The translations under genes and the position numbers were made by a program. A stretch of DNA of 64,000 nt from Geosiphon pyriformis. Its lineage: Eukaryota; Glomeromycota; Glomeromycetes; Archaeosporales; Geosiphonaceae. Below are positions 55,571-64,000 of this stretch, piece after piece; within the stretch, counting starts at the first letter, position 1, and every line of letters begins with the position of its first letter. A model generated the notes under the pieces. That model did no database searches. It was not told where the DNA came from and saw only the letters and a program-made list of their open reading frames with translations. The stretch covers positions 4,093-68,092 of the forward strand of contig JAAOMT010000086.1 of assembly GCA_016748015.1 (NCBI GenBank). Direction: 5' to 3'.

Positions 55571-56249
55571 AATAAGCTATATAAATACAGTCTTTAGTTT
55601 AAAAAAAAATTGGAATAATAAAAATCACATAGATTTTTTAAAAGAAAATACCATATCTGAATTAATATATTTTATATTTTGTCTATTTTAAGATATTTCA
55701 AAGCAATTTTTGTAATTCCAGTTTGTTCATACTTTTGAATTTTTTTGTCCCAAAATAGAATTCTACTATTTTTCTATCTATTTTTTTTTATAATACCAAA
55801 TCTTTCCATTCCTACTTGATTTAAATGTATAATATTATTAGGAAAAATCTATTTCAAACAGCCTCTGCAGTTTTCAAAATTATGCTATATATATAATATA
55901 TACTGATTAATATTATTATTTTTACTATTTCATGTTCTCCAAATATTTAAAAATCGTAATGATTTACAAGAATTATATCAAACTAGATTTTTTAATACAA
56001 TATAATATTTTGAACATTTCAGCAAACCTGTTTCAAAAACATTATCATTACTATTATTAATATTACAAAATAAACATATAGAAGATTTATTAATGATTAT
56101 ACTCAAGTTGCTATATTTAAAACACTTGAATTCATATAAAAGCTGATTAAAAAAAGCTTCAAAATCTAAAAATTCTCTATTAAAATTATTGAAGTATTTA
56201 AAACTTCAATTTTGAAATTGTAAAATGATATATTCAAGATTGTTTTAGT
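55571..56249 (-). other. Decayed coding-like stretch between Sel1 repeats and kinase
   Basis: One minus-strand frame (about 55960-56270) is readable with few stops: FNREFLDFEAFFNQLLYEFK, INKSSICLFCNINNSNDN and LLKCSKYYIVLKNLV. It carries CxxC and further Cys residues. No family is recognised. It could be linker sequence of a Sel1-kinase gene or part of a separate F-box-type gene. Confidence 0.35.
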
Positions 56250-57257
56250 CTTTTAAGAAAAGATTATAAACATTCAAATTAGTAAAATTACTTGATAATA
56301 TAAGTTATTTGCTCTTGCTGTTTTTAAATAGAGTTTAAATGCTTTTTGAAAACTTTTTATGATTTCCCATTCATTTTAATAATACTATTCAAAATTATAT
56401 TATATATTTTGATTTCTTGTCTCTGTTGTTTTTAAATAAAATTAAAATGTTTTTTCATAATTTTTCACTATTTTTTATTCATTTTAATAATATGTTCTAA
56501 TACTAATTTGTGAATTCAGATTTCTTACTTTTTCTAAATCTTTTTGCTTCCAATTATTTTCGATAATATGCTTTAAGAGTAATTGGTCCAAGTAAATATC
56601 TCATCTTTGCAACTTTTGAATAAAGTTCAAATGCTATTTTCTCATTTTTTGTCATTTTTTTTTCATTAGCATAACAAATTACAAGATTGTATTCTGTATC
56701 TATATGTTCTGTCTCTGCAACTTTTAAATAAAGCTCAAATATTACATCTAAATATTCTGTTTCTGCAACTTTTAAATAAAGTTCAAATGCTTTTTTCTCG
56801 TTTTTTGTCATTTTTTTCCATTATCATAACAAAATACAAGGTTGTATTGTATATCTAAATGTCCCATTTTTGCAGTTTTTGAATAAAATTCAAATGCTTT
56901 TCCTTGATTTTTTGAAGTACTAATTTTATTATTATAACAATAACCTAAGAAAAATTGTCCAAAAGAATTTTCTGTATTTGCTGCTTTTGTTAAATTAGGA
57001 GTAGTTTTAATTTCATGTTCTAAACAAAAACTAAGCAAGATATTATCTATTAAACATTTTAGATTTTTATTATTCAAGTAATTGAATAAGTTTTTAGGAA
57101 TTTTCTGATTACTTACAAGATAATTTTTAACTATGTTGACAACTTTTGAATATTTACTAGCTAAAAAAATAGGCAAACTTTTATTAATAACTATGAATGT
57201 TCTTTTAAGCCAGTTGAGAAATGAAATTGAGTTTTCAATTAATAATTTTAAAGACAT
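56250..57257 (-). pseudogene. Sel1-repeat protein pseudogene
   Basis: The frame opens with an ATG at 57257 (MSLKLLIENSISFLNWLKRT) and an N-terminal helical region, then repeats of the Sel1 type: FGQFFLGYCYNNKISTS, KAFEFYSKTAKMGHLDIQYN, KAFELYLKVAETEYLDVIFE, IAFELYSKVAKMRYL, and further down, in broken frames, EKTF*FYLKTTETRNQN and QKAFKLYLKTARANN. At least six units can be counted. Sel1 repeats form helical scaffolds for protein binding. Stops at 56808 and 56554 inactivate it. The usual order in this fungal group is kinase then Sel1; here Sel1 comes first. Confidence 0.78.
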
Positions 57258-58139
57258 AATTTTCAAGCAACACAAATAAATTATTAAATTTTGAATGTTT
57301 TATATGAATAAAGTTTTGCTAATAAATAAGGATTTTAAATTTTCAAAAAAGCTAAATTTAAAACATTAGAAAGTTCTGAAAATAGACTTTTATTTTATTT
57401 CTTTATTTAAATAGTTTAAACAAATAGAAATTGTTTAAAACTTAAATGATCACATAGAATATAAAAAAATAACTATTTTTATTAATGTTTTATTGCTATT
57501 TTTAAATGAAAACCTAAAGTTAGATTATAGTTTATTGGTTTTAATAGCTAATTAATAAATTTCTTGAATATATAATCTAGTTCAATGATTGTAACAGTCT
57601 TTGTTTACCCTAATTGCTTTTTTAATTTTAGTAATAGGTTTAATAACAAGTTTAATATAATTTTTTTAGTTTTACTTGCATAAAATTTATTTTGAATTTC
57701 AGTAAATCAATAAAACTATAATTATTTAGATTTTATTTTATGGCTTTTATTAATAAATTATTATAAAAAAATGCTAAAACTCAGTAATTATCTTGATATT
57801 AAGTTTAATATTATTAAAACTTTAAAATTTTATCTGTTTTAGGCATCTTTTACTTGATAAATATATTACATAAATCTACTTAAAAAAGCTATATTTTAGA
57901 ATCTAATATAAAATTTGATGTATTTGGCATAACTTTATCAAATAAAAAATTATTTGGTTTAATAAAACAATTAATAAGATTTGCTCAAAAAAAAATTAAA
58001 GTATATTAAAATTTATAATGTAATTTCACCAAATGTAAGTTTTAGAAATAAATAAAATTTGAAAATAACTTATTTTGTTATTTTTTTTTGTAAATTTTTG
58101 TCTCTTAAGTCAAAGCATTTTAAATAGAAAATTGTTTAT
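57258..58139. other. AT-rich non-coding DNA
   Basis: No gene is supported. The right part may contain the unreadable C-terminal end of the transposase remnant at 58140-58600. Confidence 0.45.
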
Positions 58140-58600
58140 CTGATTGTATTGTTATAGGTTTAAAAATAAATTGAATGTTAGTTACATTTTTGATTGTTTG
58201 ATACCATGACATAGTATTGTAGTAAGATTTCAATTTGGTAATATAATATAAAATATTGCAGTTTTATCTATGTTAAAAATATCACATAATTTTCAATTAG
58301 CAAAAAGTATTATTATATGCATTTACTTATCTTCAATATGCTCAACATTAACTAATAATATATTATTATGAAAGCAAAGTAAATACAATTCAACATGGTC
58401 TTTAAAACTTTTAAGCCAACTATTAGATAGTTTTTGGTGCTTATTTTCTAAAATATTTAATTGATTATAGAACTTTATGTCAGCAGCTCAAAATATATTT
58501 CTAGTAAGTATTATTTTATATAATTTTGTCTCTTAAACAACAAGTGCTTTATCAAAGTCAAGATTACATATTATACATATATATTTGCTAATCAAATCAT
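58140..58600 (-). pseudogene. pogo/Tigger-like DDE transposase remnant
   Basis: A single minus-strand frame with about six stops reads DFDKALVV*ETKLYKIILTR, AADIKFYNQLNILENKHQKL, SNSWLKSFKDHVEL (CENP-B/Tc5-type helix-turn-helix end), then CDIFNIDKTAIFYIILPN, NLTTILCHGIKQSKM and LTFNLFLN. The last three match the start of the DDE domain (xIFNxDETGLFYxxLPxxTL, then KGxKxxKxRxTxxLCxN), with the first catalytic Asp kept. The later DDE region is unreadable. Terminal inverted repeats were not found. Confidence 0.7.
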
Positions 58601-58613
58601 ATATTGTATTTGC

Positions 58614-58832
58614 TTATGCACAAAAATTTGGTTTATTTTTAATCCAAGCCAAAACTAAAAGCTGTTTCATGTATAGAAAACTATTTTTTTTAAAGTGCTT
58701 TGTAGTTTTTAATTGGTTTTTATTATTTGCATAATACCAATTAAGCATTATAAACTTATTATAAAGTGTAATATTTTTATAACTTTGCAGAATACAAGCT
58801 AAAAAAATAGCATGTTTTTTGCTATTAAACAT
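58614..58832 (-). CDS. Small hypothetical ORF, 72 residues
   Basis: It starts with ATG at 58832 and reads MFNSKKHAIFLACILQSYKN and ends LLVLAWIKNKPNFCA. It is basic and Trp/Tyr-containing, with texture unlike pure AT noise, and it ends about 15 bp before the transposase remnant on the same strand. It could be part of the same transposon or a fragment of an unrelated gene. No family is recognised. Confidence 0.3.
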   Translation of the reverse strand: MFNSKKHAIFLACILQSYKNITLYNKFIMLNWYYANNKNQLKTTKHFKKNSFLYMKQLLVLAWIKNKPNFCA

Positions 58833-58895
58833 AATAAAATCAAAAGGCAAAGAAAAAATACAATTAAAACTCTAATCAAATAGAGCTGATCCAAA

Positions 58896-59495
58896 AATTT
58901 GACTTGATTACTCACATAATTAATAATAATTTAAAACTTGGAACAATTCGAAACTCTGTTTTAATTATTTATACAATTGATAATAATTTAGAACTTGGAA
59001 CAATTTGAAACTCTGACTTAATTACTTATACAATCAATGATAATTTGGAATTTGGAACAATTTGAAACTCTAATTTAATTATTCACAAGATTAGTAATAA
59101 TTTAAAACTTGGAACAATTCAAAACTTTGATTACTTATATAATTAATAATAATTTAGAACTTGAAACAATTTAAAACTTTGACTTGATTATTCATAAAAT
59201 TAGTAATAATTTAAAATTTAAGACAATTTGAAACTTCGACTTAATTACTTATATAATTAATAATAATTTAAAACTAGAGACAATTTGAAATTCTAACTTA
59301 ATTACTTATATAATTAATGATAATTTAGAACTTGAGACAATTTAAAATTTTAACTTAATTATTCACAAGATCAATAATAATTTAAAACTTAGGACAATTT
59401 AAAACTCTAACTTGATTACTTACACAATTAATGATAATTTAAAACTTGAGACAATTTGAAACTTTAACTTGATTACTTACACAATTAATAATTAT
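58896..59495. repeat. 57-bp minisatellite, about 10 copies
   Basis: Units of about 57 bp repeat in tandem: AACTTGGAACAATTTGAAAC, then TCTGACTTAATTACTTATAC and AATTAATAATAATTTAG. Copies differ by substitutions (GGAACA/GAGACA, TTACTTATA/TTATTCACA) and a few by small deletions. No open frame crosses it. The regular register and gradual divergence point to tandem duplication. Confidence 0.88.
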
Positions 59496-59784
59496 TCTAT
59501 TAAATAAATGATGTTATATTATCATATAATATTTTTAGTCATGAAAATATTGGTTTGCTTTACTGTAATTTTACTAGAATTAGCAGAATTTAAACTAAAT
59601 CTAACACTTAAAATAACTCATATTGATAATAAAAAGTTATGAATTATTAGATATCACAAGTATGATTATAAATATAGGAATTCTTTAATTACCAAATTAG
59701 TAGATTCAAAATGCTATGGTTTATTACAGATTACGAATTATCTTAATATGAATTATCTTAGGTTTGACTATATGTCTAAATTTT
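59496..59784. other. AT-rich DNA with a short coding-like stretch
   Basis: One plus-strand frame from about 59575 reads LAEFKLNLTLKITHIDNKKL, RYHKYDYKYRNSLITKLVDS and KCYGLLQITNYLN. The pattern faintly resembles a FLYWCH zinc finger of MULE-type transposons, but the Trp-Cys pair is absent, so no call is made. Confidence 0.25.
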
Positions 59785-60230
59785 TATTTTCAAGAATATG
59801 TAAAAAAAACATTTTTTAAACAGACAAAAATTCTTAAAGCAAATATTAATACAAAAATATCAACTTTTTTATTTCTTTATTTATTTTTTTTGATTTGGAT
59901 AATTATTAGTTTTTGTAAAATATATTTAATAGATGTTTATTAAAAAATACAAATAATACCTAATATTGAATTTTAAGAGCACCAATATATGACATAAAAT
60001 TAAACTAATGTATTATCTTTTATTAATAATATAAATTATTTTTCTATTTTCAGATTTTTTTGTTATCTTTTGAAAAGAATAGTGACCGAAATATTTATAA
60101 AACTAATATCATACATTGAATTTTTTAATTCAATTTGCTTATTAAAATTGAATTATTTTTTGCTTATTTTATTTTCATACAATACTGTTTTTTCTTGCTA
60201 TTTATTAATGTATTATATCTGATTATAACA
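59785..60230 (+). repeat. Degenerate LTR-D copy
   Basis: AATACCTAATATTGAATTTTAAGAG, GATTTTTTTGTTATCTTTTG, AAACTAATATCATACATTGAA and the ending TTCTTGCTATTTATTA...TATAACA follow the right LTR of E4 (45120-45457) in order. No internal sequence or primer site follows, so it is probably a solo LTR. Confidence 0.6.
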
Positions 60231-61681
60231 ATATTAGTTATTTAAAATAATATTGAATTAATTAAAGAGTTATTATATCTCTTATCTATAATAAAATAAG
60301 TTTTACAAAAACTGGTTTACCAAAAATGAAAAAAAAGTTTAAAAAATTACATTTATTTTAGATCTGAAAAAATTTCAGTAAACTAACTTAAAAAACTATT
60401 AAGTTCATATTTTTGTCTGCTTTATAAACTTTTCAAATAATATTATTTAATAAAACATCATAAAAAAATTACCAAAATCTTAATCAGAGATAGACAAAAA
60501 AGACATTTGTTTAAAAAATTTTTTTATTATAAAAGTTGAATAAACTAAAAGAATTCTTAATTAATATTTCATCATAAAGCAGTAATTTATTAAATTAAAA
60601 TTTAATGAATAACAAAAACAATATCACTTTTTAAGATTTTTGCCAATATTATATTTAAATTTAATTGTACAAATTTTAGCAAAAAATTAGATTATATTGT
60701 TATCAATATATTAAGAAACATTAATTAAAATAATATGTGTTATTATTCATAAAAGACTGTGCAAAAAATGCTAAACCAAAACCATTTTTAACTGTTGCAA
60801 ATGCCTTATATATCTTAATATTATAATAAAGTTTTTGAATTTTATAGTTAAAGAATTCTTAATGCAATAAAAGAGTCAAATTTTTAACTTGAAGATTTTC
60901 AAAATACAGCAGATTAGTAAAACAAGATATTAATTATAAAAAATTTACACCTTTGTTTAAATTGGTTAATAATATTTATATTATTATATAACTAAATCAA
61001 TTTTAAAAATATCAAAAAAAGGAAGATAAATAATATATAATAAAAAAATTTATGCAAATTTCTTAAAAAATTTCTCTTTTAAAGAAATCAAATTTCCATA
61101 ATATGTCTTAAAATTATAAAAGATTTAATCATTTATTTAGTTTGGCTAGAGTAAATTCATAAAATAAATCCAGAAAACAAAGAATAGATATAAAATGAAT
61201 TTTATCTTTTGAATTTAATTGTTTTTTATTAAGGTTTCAAACCTGTTTTTATGCAATTGGTTTTAACAAAAAAATTTTTTGATTTTTTATACTTAATTTA
61301 TTTTGTTTATAAAATCGGGCTTATTGATATTAATTTTAGCATTACTTATGAATTATTCAAAACCATACTATAAATCCATAAGGCAAATTAACTTATTTTA
61401 ACTAACCAATTATATTTAAAGTTTTAAAAATTTCAACAATTTTGATTTTAAATATTTCTATATGATCAAATACTAATATTTTAAAAAAATTAATTTATTT
61501 TAATGCTCAAATTCATTTGCAAACACTGAATTTCAAAAATGGGTGTTTTTAATTTAAATGGTTAGAATTTTTATTTAAAATAATATCTGATCACCTGTCA
61601 TATAAAACTCTGTGAAAATGCCTTTTCTTAAATACTGCAGATTGAAATATCAATATTTTAAAGTTTTTATACCTTTTATCA
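60231..61681. other. AT-rich intergenic DNA upstream of the BTB/TLDc pseudogene
   Basis: No gene, repeat or RNA is recognised over about 1.4 kb. A TATA-like box lies at 61601. Confidence 0.5.
61601..61607 (+). promoter_or_regulatory. TATA-like box upstream of the BTB/TLDc pseudogene
   Basis: TATAAAA lies 75 bp before the ATG at 61682. In such AT-rich DNA it may be chance. Confidence 0.3.
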
Positions 61682-63174
61682 ATGGCACCTCAGCAATTCT
61701 TTCAGGCTTTATCCGATGATTTTGGAAATTTACTGGATAGCCAGAATTTTTTTGATGTTAGAATTGTTATTGGAGAAGCGCCTAATATTAGAATTTTTCA
61801 TGCTCATTCACCAATTTTAGCAGCAAGATCTCCATATTTTGCTGTAGTACTCTCTAGTAATGAGCTTAAAAGAGAAAATAATGCCATTATCTTCGCTAAA
61901 CCTAATATTTCACCCAAAATTTTTGAAATAATTCTCAGGTAAAGATTTTCATTTGCTTTAATGTATTTTTGCCAACATAAATTTATATGTTTTATTTTCC
62001 TGCACAGATATATTTATAATGGCAAGATTTCTCTTGATAAACATGGAGTACTTACCATTTTAGAATTGCTTGCTACTACTGATGAGCTTATTCTAGAAAA
62101 CTTTATTGAACCCCTTGAAGACTATTTGATTGAACACCATGCAAAAAATCTTGAAGAAAATTTTGCTACTTTGCAGAAAACTTCATTTATGCATAATTCT
62201 TTCAAAAAGTTAAAAAATTTCTGCACTGAAATAGCTGTTAACAATCCAGCTATAGTTTTCAACTCGCAAGATTTCACATCTCTTAGTGAAAATACACTTT
62301 TCTCAATTTTAAGCTGAAATGACCTAAATATGGAAGAATCTGAACTATGGGAAAAGATTGTAGAATGAGGAGTTGCTAAATTAGATAAAAATACTCAGGT
62401 AAAAAAAGTTCTTGACTGGGCAGATGACAACTTTAACACCTTTAAGGAATCAATTGAAAGACTTTTACTTTTAATCTGGTTCTTTCACATATTTTCAGTT
62501 GACTTCTATCACAAAGTAAAACCATTTGCGAGAATTTTACCTGGAACTTTATATGAAGATCTTTTACATCATTATCTCGTACCAGGTAGTCATCAAAAAT
62601 CTGTAGACACTTAGCCATTATGATCAAATCTTGATTCAGTGCTTCTTTAACCACATAATATAAAACAGCTTGATCATTGAATTCAAGGAAAAGACAAAAA
62701 TACTCCTTTTGAAGATCAACTAGAAAATCATTTTCAATTGTTACTTCGAAACAGTCGAGACAGATTTGCTCCAGCCAATTTTCATCGATTATGTGATTAT
62801 AAAAGAGCAACAATTAGTGTAATCAAAGTGAAAGAAAGTGGTCAGATAATTGGGGGCTTTAACTTACAATCTTGGCACTTTCTGGAACAGCGGATAGATG
62901 GAAAAAGAAGTTTTATTTTTTCTTTTGGAGATGACAAAGCTGAAAATGCTATACTTAGCAAATTTGTTACAGAAAATGGGCCATATGGTAGGCCAGGTTG
63001 AGGACCCTATTTTGGAGATGGCAATATTGAATTGACTGGTAATGACTTTAGAAGTGGTCATGGGTGCTATTGTAGAATGAGAACAGAATAGAGCATGCTC
63101 TAATGCCTGGATCGAAAAATCAAAAGAAATTTTTTTCCGAGGAGTATGAAGTTTTTCAAATCATAAAAAGATAA
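61682..63174 (+). pseudogene. BTB-BACK-TLDc domain protein pseudogene with an intact intron
   Basis: Exon 1 (61682-61938) starts MAPQQFFQALSDDFGNLLDS and encodes a BTB domain: FFDVRIVIGEA, FHAHSPILAARSPYFAVVLS, FAKPNISPKIFEIILR. After a 69-bp intron exon 2 continues YIYNGKISLDKHGVLTILEL, a BACK-like helical part (ENFATLQKTSF, NPAIVFNSQDFTSLSENTLF), then from about 62740 a TLDc domain: RDRFAPANFHRLC, ATISVIKVKESGQIIGGFN, GKRSFIFSFGDDKAENAIL and GNDFRSGHGC. The readable end is EEYEVFQIIKR at 63174 after a frameshift. Stops in one frame sit at Trp (62366, near 62675 and 62998), Arg or Lys positions (62315, about 62612, 62621 and 62648). Such proteins are a large family in Glomeromycotina, thought to be substrate adaptors; the role of this one is unknown. 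Confidence 0.85.
61939..62007 (+). other. Spliceosomal intron, 69 bp
   Basis: It starts GTAAAG and ends CTGCACAG; splicing joins ATT CTC AG to A TAT ATT TAT and keeps the family's ILRYIYNG junction. It is the clearest sign that the window is nuclear eukaryotic DNA. Confidence 0.85.
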
Positions 63175-64000
63175 AATTAGTTAGATTAATATAATCAAAT
63201 TAAGTTTATTATTTTTCATTAAATCTAACATAAATTTTTATTAAATATTATTTCAAGAATTTTATAGTCACTATATTCTCAGTAGATATTATTTCAGAAT
63301 GTCTTTTCTTGAAAGAAATTACAGAGAAATTTTAAACAAGATAAAGCATTATTTACATATAATTATTTAAACAAAAGCTCTTTTAGCTTTATGATATATT
63401 TTATTGTAGGTGAAAATTGTAGAATTTTTGAATTTTCATAATTAGGTAAGAAGCACTAAAAATAAAACTTATATAAGATATAGCCTTGAAATGGATATTT
63501 TTGCTTGATTATAGTTAACAGCTATGTAATAAACGTAATTTTAGATTAAAGTGAAAATTAGAAATGAGTAATTTAATCTTCATTGATAATGGCAACAAAA
63601 AATAAAACTCTAGCAAAAAAAATTAAATTTCTTTTAAGTGTTGATATTTTTATTAAATTTCAAAATTTAAATTACTACTAAAATTTTATAAATATCAATC
63701 ATTCAAGTAATCAATAATTCATAAAAAAAATTATATTTTTGAATTAATATTTAAATTTTACAAAAATAATATTAATTAAAGCAACGAAAATTATCAATAT
63801 TATCATAAATTACAAGAATTTGATTTTTGTATTTTCTTCAACAATTTTTACATTAAAAGTTTTTTGTCTTATTATTTTACAATTTTTGAAATTTGGTATT
63901 TATTAATTAAAATAAAGCTGTAAAATTTTTAAATCTTAAATTTGTTGTTTAAATTTTAAGAGCATTAATTAAAACACAAATTATAACAAACTATTTCTTT
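63175..64000. other. AT-rich intergenic DNA, nothing recognised
   Basis: Downstream of the TLDc pseudogene only A/T runs are seen to the window end. Confidence 0.5.

Noticed and set aside
58896-59495. CRISPR-like array
   Set aside because: Units are contiguous 57-bp tandem copies without unique spacers, in a eukaryotic genome.
59575-59784. FLYWCH zinc finger of a MULE transposon
   Set aside because: Only a faint pattern; the key Trp-Cys pair is missing.
62442-62813. Minus-strand 123-codon frame
   Set aside because: It is antisense to the BACK/TLDc part of the pseudogene, whose plus-strand frame matches the family throughout.
1-64000. Reassigned genetic code (TAA/TAG read as Gln, TGA as Trp)
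   Set aside because: Stops also replace Arg and Lys, normal CAA and TGG codons remain common in the same frames, and the same transitions change catalytic Asp to Asn and Gly to Arg. Mutational decay explains all of it.
1-64000. tRNA, rRNA or other RNA genes
   Set aside because: No cloverleaf-like or conserved rRNA sequence was recognised on reading both strands; no computation was possible.

Overview
This window is strongly AT-rich eukaryotic nuclear DNA made mostly of decayed, nested retrotransposons, with remnants of host gene families at the right end. A GT-AG intron inside a BTB/TLDc-type gene, a TKL-style kinase remnant (HxDLHSGN), Sel1-repeat remnants and Ty3/gypsy and LINE elements all argue for a fungus. 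That combination is typical of arbuscular mycorrhizal fungi (Glomeromycotina, for example Gigaspora or Rhizophagus). The genus is inferred from remembered family resemblance, not from a search. I found no intact host gene. Almost every reading frame carries stops or frameshifts, mostly explained by C-to-T and G-to-A changes.

Layout. 1-724 AT-rich DNA. 725-3330 LINE-A, a 5'-truncated non-LTR element (+). 3781-7284 and 16948-17760 LINE-B (+), split by a complete Ty3/gypsy element, G1 (7285-16943, minus strand, two 874-bp LTRs, 4-bp target duplication). 18164-25890 G2, a second minus-strand gypsy element without full LTRs. 25891-36623 element B, a plus-strand gypsy element with both LTRs and a foreign solo LTR (LTR-C, 26978-27841) inserted in its gag. 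37330-37685 another LTR-C piece. 37686-38160 an unrecognised Cys-rich coding remnant. 38371-45457 E4, a plus-strand gypsy element of a different family. 45458-50812 E5, then an LTR-C fragment, then E6 (50964-53652) and its downstream LTR-C (53653-54270): a tandem, partly deleted pair. 54850-57257 kinase and Sel1-repeat pseudogenes (-). 58140-58600 pogo/Tigger-like transposase remnant (-). 58896-59495 a 57-bp minisatellite. 59785-60230 a degenerate LTR-D. 61682-63174 a BTB-BACK-TLDc pseudogene with an intact intron.

The most interesting content is the shared architecture of the gypsy elements G1, G2 and B (partly E5 and E6): gag with CCHC knuckle, retropepsin, a Cys-rich zinc-type module, a dUTPase-like domain, reverse transcriptase, RNase H, integrase, and then a further sense-strand ORF of about 210-245 codons between integrase and the 3' LTR. 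The 3' ORFs of G1, G2 and B are recognisably homologous and match no family I know. E4 lacks the dUTPase but has a similar-sized ORF in the same place. Element starts, ends and domain limits are approximate unless exact boundaries (TSD, LTR ends, splice sites) are stated.
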